Shown: positions 41,557 to 51,082 of the stretch, in pieces
Position numbering within the stretch: position 1 is the stretch's first letter
Layout of the letters: every line of letters starts with the position of its first letter
Program-made: the position numbers and the translations under genes
Notes under the pieces: model-generated
Databases searched by the model: none
The model's input: the letters and a program-made list of their open reading frames with translations, nothing else
What the model was told of the DNA's origin: nothing
Assembly (NCBI GenBank): GCA_902596975.1
Contig: CACJWS010000005.1
Location: forward strand, 7,501-71,500
Direction of reading: 5' to 3'
Length of the DNA stretch: 64,000 nt
DNA from: an uncultured Pelagibacteraceae bacterium
Lineage (GTDB): Bacteria; Pseudomonadota; Alphaproteobacteria; Pelagibacterales; Pelagibacteraceae

Positions 41557-42657
41557 TTATGAAACTTTTCTTTTTTCAACTTGTCCATAGCTACTTATTG
41601 GTGATGGTGTGTCTGGATCTGGATCATCACCATCATTTGGATTTTTTATAGAATCGATACTTCTATTAATTGCTCTTGCATCTTTACCAAAACTATCAAC
41701 AACTGACATAGCTTCCTCTAGTTTTTTTCTTAAAACCAAAACATTATTAAAATGCATATTAAATCTTGTACTTATTTTCTTTAGATGATCATATATTTCT
41801 GATGCATGTTTTTTAATTCTTAAACTTTGAAAACCCATATTCAGAGATTGTAAATAACCAGATAAATTGTTTGGGCCCATAATGGTTACTTTATATTTCT
41901 TCATTAAGTCTTGAGTGAGTAATTCTTTTGTCGATGGATCTTGGTAATTAGCTAACTCTAAAAATAAACTTTCAGTTGGAGCGTAAACAACTGCAAAATC
42001 AACAGTCTTGGGAGGGACTATATATTTTTCATTAACACTTTTTGCCTTTTCTTTAAAAGCTTTTGCAAGTTTTGTTCTAGCCTCGGCCATAGCTTTTTTA
42101 TCATCTTGTTGGTGTGCATCTTGAATGGCCTTGTATCTTTCCACAGGAAAGTGGCTATCCACTGGAACCAATACACCATCTTGAAGTTTGATTGCAAATT
42201 CAACATTTTCACTTGTATCTTCTTTCATCTTTACGTTAGATGAATACTGCGATGTTGGCAATAAATCTCTCAATAAAGAACCCAAGCTAAATTCCGCCAA
42301 AGTTCCATATTTTTTTACTCCAGCTAAAATTTTATTAATACCTTTCTGACTTTCGTTTAAATTTTCAACTTGGGAATTAAAAGCTGCAACTTTCTCATCG
42401 ACTTTTGTCAGAGCTGCTGTCATATCTTTCGTAACACCAGTTGAAAGATTATTAAAAGATGAAGACATCGAACTTAAAGATGTATTTATAGTAGTATTTA
42501 AACTATCTTTTAATTTAATTATTTCAGCATTTAGATTAGCTATCTGATCAGCTTTATTTTCATCATCTTTTTTTGTATTTGGTTTAATATTTAAATAAAG
42601 GATAGATAAAGTCGCTATTAATATTGAAGCTAAAATAATTATTAAAATTATATCCAT
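41557..42657 (-). CDS. rmuC: DNA recombination protein RmuC
   Basis: N-terminal TM, coiled coil, KYGTLAEFSLGSLLRDLLPTSQY, VDSHFPVERYKAI, FAVVYAPTESLFLEL, GPNNLSGYLQSL. Confidence 0.9.
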   Translation of the reverse strand: MDIILIIILASILIATLSILYLNIKPNTKKDDENKADQIANLNAEIIKLKDSLNTTINTSLSSMSSSFNNLSTGVTKDMTAALTKVDEKVAAFNSQVENLNESQKGINKILAGVKKYGTLAEFSLGSLLRDLLPTSQYSSNVKMKEDTSENVEFAIKLQDGVLVPVDSHFPVERYKAIQDAHQQDDKKAMAEARTKLAKAFKEKAKSVNEKYIVPPKTVDFAVVYAPTESLFLELANYQDPSTKELLTQDLMKKYKVTIMGPNNLSGYLQSLNMGFQSLRIKKHASEIYDHLKKISTRFNMHFNNVLVLRKKLEEAMSVVDSFGKDARAINRSIDSIKNPNDGDDPDPDTPSPISSYGQVEKRKVS

Positions 42658-42698
42658 GATTCGTATGTTACACTTACTTAATAATATTTAAAGTTTAT

Positions 42699-43370
42699 TT
42701 AAAACACTTTTAAGAGTTCTACTTCTTTATTTTTTTTTGAGGTCATTAAACACGCTTGGGATTTAAGAATTATTCCATCTTTTAATATCCTTAATTTATT
42801 AGCTTTTAAGGTTGCTCCTGTTGAAGTTATATCAGTTATAATTTCTGATGATCCGGTAAATGGATATATCTCAGTAGCACCAAGACTCTTTACTAGTTTA
42901 AATTGTGTAACTCCCCTAGAGAACATAAACTCCGTTGTTAGATTTGGATATTTTGTAGCTATACGCAATCTATTTCTTTTTTTATCTTTAAATTCAAAAG
43001 CTATTTCTTCAAGATCAGGCATTGTCTGAACATCTATCCAATCATCTGGGATTGCAACTACCAATGTAGCCTCTCCGAAATCGTACTTTTTTTTTACAAT
43101 CACCTTTTTTTGAATATTAATTTCGCTTTCCATTAATAAATCATATCCTGAAAAACCAATATCTAAAGATCCATCTGCAAGACGTTCTATTATTTCTCTA
43201 GCATGTAGGTAATTAATAATTATATTTTTTTTTCCTTTGATAAATCCAAATAAGTCTCTCTCACCTCTTTCAGAAAGAATTTTAAATTTCTTTTTTTTAA
43301 AAATATTTAATACTCCAGATCGTAAACGACCTTTACTTGGAATTCCAATTTTTATGATATCATTATTCAT
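42699..43370 (-). CDS. hisG: ATP phosphoribosyltransferase, short form
   Basis: IGIPSKGRLRSGVLNIF, LADGSLDIGFSGYDLL, IATKYPNLTTEF, TSTGATLKANKLRIL. Confidence 0.93.
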   Translation of the reverse strand: MNNDIIKIGIPSKGRLRSGVLNIFKKKKFKILSERGERDLFGFIKGKKNIIINYLHAREIIERLADGSLDIGFSGYDLLMESEINIQKKVIVKKKYDFGEATLVVAIPDDWIDVQTMPDLEEIAFEFKDKKRNRLRIATKYPNLTTEFMFSRGVTQFKLVKSLGATEIYPFTGSSEIITDITSTGATLKANKLRILKDGIILKSQACLMTSKKNKEVELLKVF

Positions 43371-44208
43371 ATTTATATTTTACTAATTCTTCTTGAAAAA
43401 TATTATTCATTTTATTTATCAAATCCTCATTAAGTAATTTTCTGTAATCATTCTTTTCACCTAAATTAAAAAATTTTATTTTCTCTTTAGAGTTTTTTTT
43501 GGTTAATGCTTCTGAAAATCCTTTATTTTTTTCAAGATTTTGAAGGTTTTCAAAATTACAGCTTACAATAGTTTTTTTTGCTTTTTCTTTATCAAATTTA
43601 TTTTTACTGTTTGCTAAGGTATCAATGAATTCTATTACTTTTTTAAATGTATAATATGTTTCATTAGTTAAATCTTCATATCTTATTACAATAGTCTTAA
43701 AAGACTTATTTTGTATCCAAGATTTTAAGTGAAACCGCCAAGAAAATATTGGTACAAATGCTTTAAATTTATTATCAACTCTGTCAACAAGAGCTTTTTT
43801 TTCCTCAATCATAAAATCCAAGGATTCATTAAGATTGAGCTGATAATGATTTGATAATGATGTTATCAGATTTCTTGGATCTCTTAAAATATAAATTGCA
43901 CCCAAAGTATTTTTATTGTCTGTAAATGAATTATTATTAATTTTACACATCGCTGCGTGCGTTTTAAAAAACCTCAACTTTTTGTCTTTGTTAATTTCAG
44001 ATTGTTTGGTTAACCAATATTTTGAAAAATCTTCAGGATTTACAATATTGTCTTTTACGTCCATAAAATATTTCGGAGCAGGAAATTGATCGATGTGATT
44101 CAATAAATTGAAATCAAAAGTCCCACTGTTAGAAAAGTAATAACTCGATATCAAAGATCTTAGCCATGTATTTCCACTTTTGGGATATGAAGCTAACCAA
44201 ATTATCAT
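43363..44208 (-). CDS. PAPS-dependent sulfotransferase family protein
   Basis: 5'-PSB motif WLASYPKSGNTWLRSLISSY and 3'-PB motif GAIYILRDPRNLITSLSNHY; FFKTHAAM; VIRYEDL. Confidence 0.88.
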   Translation of the reverse strand: MIIWLASYPKSGNTWLRSLISSYYFSNSGTFDFNLLNHIDQFPAPKYFMDVKDNIVNPEDFSKYWLTKQSEINKDKKLRFFKTHAAMCKINNNSFTDNKNTLGAIYILRDPRNLITSLSNHYQLNLNESLDFMIEEKKALVDRVDNKFKAFVPIFSWRFHLKSWIQNKSFKTIVIRYEDLTNETYYTFKKVIEFIDTLANSKNKFDKEKAKKTIVSCNFENLQNLEKNKGFSEALTKKNSKEKIKFFNLGEKNDYRKLLNEDLINKMNNIFQEELVKYKYE

Positions 44209-45260
44209 ATTTTTTCTAGGTTAATAGCAGCTCCAACTGCTGGTATATTTTTTTTGAAGCCAAGATCATTAATTAAAGAGTCGTATCTGCCACCTCTAAT
44301 ATTTAACTTCTGAGACTTTGATTTAATATCAATCTTAAATACCAATCCTGTATAATATTCAAGATGTCTTCCAAAAGAAGAATTGAATGTAATATTTAAA
44401 TTATTAATTTTATTTTTAGTAATTGGAAAATAATCATCTTGAACTCTTAAATTAATTTTATATTTTTTAAAAAATAAATTTAATTTTTTAGATGCTTGAT
44501 TAATAGGACATTCAATTTTTAAATACTCTTTTAAAATTTTCACAACATTACTACCTTTTTTTGTTCTTCTTGGGTCTTTAATTTTAGTGTCAAATCTTAA
44601 TAATATTTCTTCTATTGATCTTCCTGCAACTTCTTTTTTTTGATTTCCATTAATCATTTTAGAATATTTTTTTTTATCTATTTCGACAATTGTTGGATCG
44701 ATATCGGAATTGGTTTCCAATCTTTTTAGTAAATCATTAAAATATTTTTCTCTCCAAAAATGGCGTTTTAATCTTAATTTCCATCTTGCTGGACAATCTA
44801 ATTTATCTAACAAAAGTCTAAAAATTTCTATGTTCCCTATTACTAAATTTCCGCTTTTATATTTAATTTTAGATAATGCTTTTAGTGAAGTTTCTATTAT
44901 TTTTTTATCATCTTTTTTTTCAGTAAAAGATCCTAATATTTCAAAACCAATTTGATTTCTGATAACAGAATCTTTTTTATATAACCCTTTTCTAAATGCT
45001 TGACCACTATAGAAAATTTTTTCACTAGTTTTCTTATTATGATTTAAATATCTAACACAAGATGCAATTGTTAAATCAGGTCTTAAACAAAGTTCGTTTC
45101 CCAATTGATCATTAAAAGAAAATATAAATCTTTTGAAGCTTTCTCCTGACCTTTCCAATATTAAATTCGTGTCAATTACCGTATCAAGATCAATATATTT
45201 ATATCCACTTGACTTAATAATTTTTAAAATATTCTCAGATAAGTTTTTTGATTTCGTCAA
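44205..45260 (-). CDS. hisZ: ATP phosphoribosyltransferase regulatory subunit
   Basis: Class II HisRS-like fold: DTNLILERSGESFKRFIFSFND, CLRPDLTIASCVRYL, FSGQAFR, GGRYDSLI; between hisS and hisG. Confidence 0.88.
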   Translation of the reverse strand: MTKSKNLSENILKIIKSSGYKYIDLDTVIDTNLILERSGESFKRFIFSFNDQLGNELCLRPDLTIASCVRYLNHNKKTSEKIFYSGQAFRKGLYKKDSVIRNQIGFEILGSFTEKKDDKKIIETSLKALSKIKYKSGNLVIGNIEIFRLLLDKLDCPARWKLRLKRHFWREKYFNDLLKRLETNSDIDPTIVEIDKKKYSKMINGNQKKEVAGRSIEEILLRFDTKIKDPRRTKKGSNVVKILKEYLKIECPINQASKKLNLFFKKYKINLRVQDDYFPITKNKINNLNITFNSSFGRHLEYYTGLVFKIDIKSKSQKLNIRGGRYDSLINDLGFKKNIPAVGAAINLEKI

Positions 45261-46665
45261 TCAGTTTCTCCTTTTTAAATGTAATTTGAGTGTTTTCAGA
45301 TTTTTTCCACTCTTCTCTAGATAAATTTTTTGATGTTTCGTCTAAGTTTGAGTTTAATTTTTTTATAGTAATTTTATTATCTTTAAATTCATCTTCCCCA
45401 CAAAGAATTGCAGCTGGTGAACTCCTTTTATCTGCATATTTTAATTGAGATTTCAAACCTGAATCTCCTAGATAAACTTCGGATCTTATATTTTGATTTC
45501 TGAGTTGTGATAACAATTCATAATAATTAGAGAGATATTTTTTATCTAAAACACATATTATTATTGGCGAATTATTTTTTACCTCAATTTTGTTTAACTG
45601 AACTAATGCGTATAGCAAACGATCAAGGCCTATGGAAACACCTGTTGCAGATAAGTCTACTTTTTCAAATCTTGAAACTAAAGAGTTATATCTTCCACCT
45701 CCACCAACTGAGCCAAACTCTACCTCTTGGTTTTTTTGATTTTTGACTTTAAATGTCAAATTTGCTTCAAATATTGGGCCATCATAATACTCAAGTCCTC
45801 TAATAACTTCAGGTGAAAAAATTATTTGATCAAAATTAGATGAATAATTAATTCCATCTAATACTTTGTTTAATTCATCAACACCTTCTTCAACTAATTT
45901 GTTTGGTATAACTGACTTAATTTCATCTAAAGATTTCATATTTATAAAACTGACTATTTCTTCAGCTTGATTATCAGAGAGGTTTGCTCCAATAGTTTTA
46001 TCACCAGATTTGTCTTTACGTCCTTTTGTAAGCAATTGTTTAACACCTTCAGTTCCAACTCTATCAAGTTTATCTATAGCTCTTAAAACAGTAAGTTGTT
46101 TTTTACTTTCTAAGATTTTTAAATTTTCAATAAGTCCTTGAATTAATTTTCTATTACTTAATTTAATTTGATATTGATTTTTTTCTAAACCACAGAAATA
46201 TAATGTGTCGGCTAAAAGATTGCACATCTCAGCGTCTGCTAAAGGATTATTCGATCCAATAATATCACAATCGGCTTGAGTAAACTCTCTAAATCTCCCA
46301 GGGCCAGGTTTCTCATTTCTCCATACATTGCCGATTTGATATCTTTTAAAAGGATTTGAGATATTTAAATAATTTTGAGATACGTATCTTGCTAATGGTG
46401 CAGTTAAATCATAACGTAATGATATCCAGCTATCGTTTTCCTCTTGAAAACCAAATACACCAGAACTTGGCCTATCTTCATCTGGTAAAAATTTTCCTAT
46501 ATTTTCTGATATTTCAAAACTAGGAGTTTCTAACTTTGAAAAACCAAACTTTAAAAAATTTTCTTCAATCTTAGCAATTAAATTTTCTTTTAATGCTAAT
46601 TCTTTACCGTATCTATCAACAAAACCCGAAGGGGTATTGGCTGACAATTTTTTTTCTTTATTCAT
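45235..46665 (-). CDS. hisS: histidyl-tRNA synthetase
   Basis: SLRYDLTAPLARYVSQNY, QIGNVWRNEKPGPGRFREFTQADCDIIG, GGGGRYNSLVSRF, GVSIGLDRLLYAL. The longer ORF to 46731 runs through tRNA-His; MNKEKKLSANTPSG is the likely start. Confidence 0.95.
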   Translation of the reverse strand: MNKEKKLSANTPSGFVDRYGKELALKENLIAKIEENFLKFGFSKLETPSFEISENIGKFLPDEDRPSSGVFGFQEENDSWISLRYDLTAPLARYVSQNYLNISNPFKRYQIGNVWRNEKPGPGRFREFTQADCDIIGSNNPLADAEMCNLLADTLYFCGLEKNQYQIKLSNRKLIQGLIENLKILESKKQLTVLRAIDKLDRVGTEGVKQLLTKGRKDKSGDKTIGANLSDNQAEEIVSFINMKSLDEIKSVIPNKLVEEGVDELNKVLDGINYSSNFDQIIFSPEVIRGLEYYDGPIFEANLTFKVKNQKNQEVEFGSVGGGGRYNSLVSRFEKVDLSATGVSIGLDRLLYALVQLNKIEVKNNSPIIICVLDKKYLSNYYELLSQLRNQNIRSEVYLGDSGLKSQLKYADKRSSPAAILCGEDEFKDNKITIKKLNSNLDETSKNLSREEWKKSENTQITFKKEKLIDEIKKLI

Positions 46666-46670
46666 TTTTT

Positions 46671-46746
46671 GGTACACGGGGACAGATTCGAACTGTCGAC
46701 CTTCGGTTCCACAAACCGCTGCTCTAACCAACTGAGCTACCCGTGC
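46671..46746 (-). tRNA. tRNA-His (GTG)
   Basis: Reverse complement GCACGGGTAGCTCAGTTGGTTAGAGCAGCGGTTTGTGGAACCGAAGGTCGACAGTTCGAATCTGTCCCCGTGTACCA; anticodon GTG, encoded CCA. Confidence 0.96.
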
Positions 46747-46796
46747 TCCTTCTACTATTTTATACTAAATGTGGATAAAATTAAATTTATAAATAA

Positions 46797-46871
46797 TTAA
46801 ATAGCTAGCGTGCAGCCAGCATGAAAATGATGTCTGTGAGTTTCTTTATTTAAAATCACAATTTTAGTCAT
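46797..46871 (-). CDS. candidate His-rich leader peptide (24 aa)
   Basis: Reverse-strand ORF MTKIVILNKETHRHHFHAGCTLAI* 50 nt upstream of tRNA-His/hisS; no obvious Shine-Dalgarno. Confidence 0.45.
   Translation of the reverse strand: MTKIVILNKETHRHHFHAGCTLAI
46804..46820 (-). terminator. candidate attenuator hairpin overlapping the end of the His-rich leader ORF
   Basis: Reverse complement GCTGGC-TGCAC-GCTAGC (6 bp with one G-U) followed by TATTTAATTATTTAT. Confidence 0.35.
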
Positions 46872-46990
46872 TGCTGTGTTAGTAGCATTTTTTTTTTAAA
46901 ATGCAAGAAAGAATAAGTTTTGTACAGGAATGGCTATGTTTTTTAACATATCCTATTCCTATACAAATATTTTTGATGAATTAAATTTTA

Positions 46991-47203
46991 TTAACCTAAT
47001 TTTTTCAAATTTACAGCGCTTGGACCTTTTTCGCCATCTTGAATTTCGAATTCTATAGCATCGTTTTCATTCAAAAATCTTAGCCCAGCTTCTCTAACTG
47101 CACTCGCATGAACGAAACAATCTTTTTCTCCGTCTTCTCTTTCAATAAAACCGTAGCCCTTTTTACCGTTGAACCACTTTACTTTGCCTTTTAATGTACT
47201 CAT
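46991..47203 (-). CDS. cold shock protein
   Basis: [32 protein letters not shown]. Confidence 0.96.
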   Translation of the reverse strand: MSTLKGKVKWFNGKKGYGFIEREDGEKDCFVHASAVREAGLRFLNENDAIEFEIQDGEKGPSAVNLKKLG

Positions 47204-47317
47204 ACTTTAGTTACTCTTTCTTTGTTATTATAAAATTAGCTATAAATAGCTGAAGGATAGGTATTAGATTTTAATTTTGAATGCAAGCATAATGATGGAT
47301 ATTAATACCACATGGTG

Positions 47318-47393
47318 TGGTGGCTTCGGCGGGACTCGAACCAGCGACACAAGCCTTTTCAGGGCTCTGCTCTACCAACTGAGCTACGAAGCC
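47318..47393 (-). tRNA. tRNA-Phe (GAA)
   Basis: Reverse complement GGCTTCGTAGCTCAGTTGGTAGAGCAGAGCCCTGAAAAGGCTTGTGTCGCTGGTTCGAGTCCCGCCGAAGCCACCA; anticodon loop CTGAAAA. Confidence 0.95.
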
Positions 47394-47396
47394 GTA

Positions 47397-47612
47397 TTAA
47401 GATCTAAAAATTATACGACCCTTTGATAAATCGTATGGAGAAACTTCCAATTTTACTCTATCTCCTTGTAAAACACGAATACGATTTTTTCTTAGTTTTC
47501 CAGCTGTGTGAGCTGTAACGTTGTGACCATTGTCTAGTTTAACTCTAAACATAGCATTAGGAAGAAGATCTGTTACTACACCTTCAAACTCCAACGTATC
47601 CTGTTTACTCAA
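47397..47612 (-). CDS. infA: translation initiation factor IF-1
   Basis: [63 protein letters not shown]. Confidence 0.97.
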   Translation of the reverse strand: MSKQDTLEFEGVVTDLLPNAMFRVKLDNGHNVTAHTAGKLRKNRIRVLQGDRVKLEVSPYDLSKGRIIFRS

Positions 47613-47616
47613 ATTA

Positions 47617-48879
47617 TTATCTCCTCATTCTTGATCTTATACTTAAAGCATGACCATATAATTCTTCATACTCTGCGAGATGTGTAGCGGATTCTCCTAT
47701 TTTCTCAACACCTTTTTTAGATAGAGTTATATAGCTAATTTTTTTATAAAATTCGTTAACATTCAATCCTGACGCAAACTTTGCAGATCCAAAAGTTGGT
47801 AAGACATGATTTGTACCAGCATTATAGTCTGTGACTGCCATTGGAGAATATTTACCAATACATACACTTCCAACATTTATTACTTTATTAATTATTTTAT
47901 CTGGTTTTGAAATATTTATTTCTAAGTGCTCCGGAGCTATTTCATTTATTGAATTAATTATATCTGAGTCTTTTTTTGCAAGAATTACTAAACCATTATT
48001 TTTAAGACTTTTAAATGCTATTGATTTTCTTGGTATTTTTTTTATTTTTTCTTTAATTTTTTCTTGAAATTCTTTAATCAATTTTAAATCTTTTGAAATA
48101 AGAATACACTGTGAATTTTCATCATGTTCTGCTTGACCTATCATTGATGTAAGAACATCTTCTATTTTAGTTTTATTATCTGCTAAAATTGTTATTTCTG
48201 AAGGACCAGCTACCATAGACTCTATACCAACCTGTCCAAATAATTCTTTTTTAGCTGCAGCAACAAAAATATTTCCAGGTCCAACAATTTTATTAACTTT
48301 TTGAATATATGCTAAACTTGCTATAGCCTGTGCACCGCCCATTGAATATATTTCATTAATTCCAACTTTCTGAGCAGCATATAAAACAGCTGGATTTAAT
48401 TTTCCATTAAGTTTAGGGTTGGCCAAAACAATTCTTTTAACACCAGCAATCTTCGCAGGTATAGAATTCATAAGCAATGTTGAGGGCAAATTTGCAGGAA
48501 CATAAATTCCTACTGATTGTAATGGAACATATTTATAAGCTAACTTATTATTATATTTATCTTTATAAAAAATATTTTTTCTCTTCTGTTTTTTATGAAA
48601 ATTGAAAATCCTATTATATGCTAAATCAATTGACTTTTTTATTTTTTTATCTAAAGATTTAATTGAAGTTTTTAGCTCATTATCTCTAATTTTTATTGAG
48701 TTGTTATTGCTAAATTTTTTTTCATATTTTAACAATGCCTTCTTCTTGTTTACTTTTATATCTTTTAGAATTCTTTTTACTATAGTTGTATCAATATTTT
48801 TTCCAGATCTCCTTAAATCCAAAAAGTTTATTAAATTTGCTTGATAATTTTTACTTTTAGTATCTAAAAATCTAATCAT
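47617..48879 (-). CDS. hisD: histidinol dehydrogenase
   Basis: [69 protein letters not shown]. Confidence 0.95.
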   Translation of the reverse strand: MIRFLDTKSKNYQANLINFLDLRRSGKNIDTTIVKRILKDIKVNKKKALLKYEKKFSNNNSIKIRDNELKTSIKSLDKKIKKSIDLAYNRIFNFHKKQKRKNIFYKDKYNNKLAYKYVPLQSVGIYVPANLPSTLLMNSIPAKIAGVKRIVLANPKLNGKLNPAVLYAAQKVGINEIYSMGGAQAIASLAYIQKVNKIVGPGNIFVAAAKKELFGQVGIESMVAGPSEITILADNKTKIEDVLTSMIGQAEHDENSQCILISKDLKLIKEFQEKIKEKIKKIPRKSIAFKSLKNNGLVILAKKDSDIINSINEIAPEHLEINISKPDKIINKVINVGSVCIGKYSPMAVTDYNAGTNHVLPTFGSAKFASGLNVNEFYKKISYITLSKKGVEKIGESATHLAEYEELYGHALSIRSRMRR

Positions 48880-49264
48880 TTTGAATTTTTTGATCCTCCA
48901 ATGTTACATCAATAACTTCTGTGGACAGTGTTATAATTCCATTTTTTGAAAATAACAGAACTATTTCAAAATTTTCTTTTTTTTTAAAAATATCAATTGC
49001 AAATAATTCTAAAGTTAAATCTGCATTGGACTGGTTAATGTTTTTAGACTTGGAACTTTCAATAAATTCAAATTTTATAACACTATTAATAGGTTTGTTA
49101 CTATCTGTTTCCTTATCTATTCTCAAAACAGAAAGTAAAAAAATTTTTGTAGATGGCAAATATTTTATATCAGAAATTTTGACTTTAGACTCAGCGCATA
49201 TAGCTGATATGATTTGTAAGTCGTCTGTGGATTGAGCGATTACTTTCTTTAAAAAATTATTCAC
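48872..49264 (-). CDS. DUF2948-like protein
   Basis: Begins with DDLQIISAICAESKVKISDIKYLP; lies between hisD and murA as DUF2948 genes do in alphaproteobacteria. Confidence 0.65.
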   Translation of the reverse strand: MNNFLKKVIAQSTDDLQIISAICAESKVKISDIKYLPSTKIFLLSVLRIDKETDSNKPINSVIKFEFIESSKSKNINQSNADLTLELFAIDIFKKKENFEIVLLFSKNGIITLSTEVIDVTLEDQKIQND

Positions 49265-50526
49265 TAAGATATTCTTTTAATTTTTACTCCAATTTTTTTT
49301 AATTTATTTTCAATTTTTTCATAACCTCTATCTAAATGATATACTCTATTTATAATAGATGTTCCTCTTGAAATAAAAGCTGCTAAGACCAGTGCTACTG
49401 ATGCTCTTAAATCACTAGACATTAACTCGGCTCCCTCTAGATTATTAGTTCCTTCAATAATTGCCTTGTTGCCTTTAATATTTATTTTTGCACCCAATCT
49501 TTTTAATTCTGGAACATGCATAAATCTATTTTCAAATATATTTTCTTCAATTGTGCTCTTCCCATTTGCTTTACTTAATAATACCATAATTTGAGCTTGC
49601 AAATCAGTGGGGAAGTTAGGATATTCTCCAGTTTTTAAAAAATCCAAACTTCTAATTTTTTTTGGTCCCCTAATTTGAATTGTATTTTTTGTGGTTTTTA
49701 TCTTTGCGCCAATTTTCTTTAGTAAATTTATCTCCGTATTGATAATTTTTGGCTCAAAGTTTTTAATTTTTAAGTTTCCGCCATTCAAACAAGCAGCAAC
49801 ACAAAAAGTGCCTGCTTCAATTCTATCATTCATGATTGAGTAAGTTATACTTTTTAATGTTTTAACACCCTCTATTTTTAAAGTCCTTTTACCAATCCAT
49901 TTGATAATGGCACCAGCTGTTATAAGAAAATTTGTGAGATCCTTGATCTCAGGCTCTATTGCACAATTCTTTATTATGGTAGTTCCTTTTGCAAGACAAG
50001 CAGCAAGAATTAAATTTTCTGTAGCTCCAACTGATATTTTTGAAAATCTTATTTCTGAACCAACCAATCCTTCTTGAGCTTTGGCATTAACATATCCTTT
50101 TTTAATTTTTATTTTAACACCTAATTTTGATATAGCTTTTAAATGTATATCTATTGGTCTAACTCCTATACTGCAACCACCTGGGCTACTTACTTTTGCT
50201 TTTTTATTTTTTGCCAATAAAGGACCAAGAACTAAAATTCCCGCCCTCATTGTTTTAACTAGAGAATAAGGTGCAAAAAAATTATTTTTACTCCCTTTTG
50301 AAATTGTTGCGATTTTTTTATTATTTTTAAAGCTAATTTTTCTTCCTAGTGATTTTAGCAAATTAAGCATTGTATCTATATCTTTAACTCGTGGAAGATT
50401 TTTTATTGTTACGTTTTTATCAAAAAGTAAGGTTGCAGCAAGTATCGGCAGAGCAGCATTTTTACTTCCAGAAATTGATACCTCTCCTCTGATCTTAGAG
50501 GGACCATTAATTTTAAATTTATCCAT
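49264..50526 (-). CDS. murA: UDP-N-acetylglucosamine 1-carboxyvinyltransferase
   Basis: GEVSISGSKNAALPILAATLL, PGGCSIGVRPIDIHL (catalytic Cys), DRIEAGTFCVAA, FPTDLQAQ. Confidence 0.96.
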   Translation of the reverse strand: MDKFKINGPSKIRGEVSISGSKNAALPILAATLLFDKNVTIKNLPRVKDIDTMLNLLKSLGRKISFKNNKKIATISKGSKNNFFAPYSLVKTMRAGILVLGPLLAKNKKAKVSSPGGCSIGVRPIDIHLKAISKLGVKIKIKKGYVNAKAQEGLVGSEIRFSKISVGATENLILAACLAKGTTIIKNCAIEPEIKDLTNFLITAGAIIKWIGKRTLKIEGVKTLKSITYSIMNDRIEAGTFCVAACLNGGNLKIKNFEPKIINTEINLLKKIGAKIKTTKNTIQIRGPKKIRSLDFLKTGEYPNFPTDLQAQIMVLLSKANGKSTIEENIFENRFMHVPELKRLGAKINIKGNKAIIEGTNNLEGAELMSSDLRASVALVLAAFISRGTSIINRVYHLDRGYEKIENKLKKIGVKIKRIS

Positions 50527-50527
50527 T

Positions 50528-51082
50528 TTAAATTTTAGGAAGCGTTACCCCTTTTTGGCCCATATATTTTCCATTTCTGTCGGCATATGAAACATCAGGT
50601 TTCTCATTTCCTTTTAAAAATATAAATTGAGCCACTCCCTCATTTGCATATATTTTGGCTGGTAATGGAGTTGTATTAGAAAATTCAAGGGTCACATGAC
50701 CTTCCCATCCCGGTTCCAAAGGTGTTACATTAACAATTATTCCACATCTGGCATAAGTGGACTTACCTAAACAAATAACTAAGACATCGCTAGGAATTTT
50801 AAAATATTCGACTGTTCTTGCTAAAACAAAAGAATTTGGCGGAATAATACATTCATCAGATTCTTTAGTTACAAAATTTGTTGGTTTAAAATTTTTTGGA
50901 TCTACAATTTCAGAGTTAACATTAGTAAATATTTTAAACTCATTAGATACTCTCGCATCATACCCGTATGAAGAAACACCGAATGAAATTTTTCCTTCCC
51001 TTATTTGTTTATCTTCAAATGGTGAAATCATTGCTTGTTCTTTCGCCATTTTGATTATCCACTTATCTGATTGAACTGACAT
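50528..51082 (-). CDS. dcd: dCTP deaminase
   Basis: [64 protein letters not shown]. Confidence 0.95.
   Translation of the reverse strand: MSVQSDKWIIKMAKEQAMISPFEDKQIREGKISFGVSSYGYDARVSNEFKIFTNVNSEIVDPKNFKPTNFVTKESDECIIPPNSFVLARTVEYFKIPSDVLVICLGKSTYARCGIIVNVTPLEPGWEGHVTLEFSNTTPLPAKIYANEGVAQFIFLKGNEKPDVSYADRNGKYMGQKGVTLPKI

Noticed and set aside
46666-46731. N-terminal extension of hisS (MVRAAVCGTEGRQFESVPVYQK)
   Set aside because: It is a translation of tRNA-His; conserved HisRS sequence starts after MNKEKKLS at 46665.
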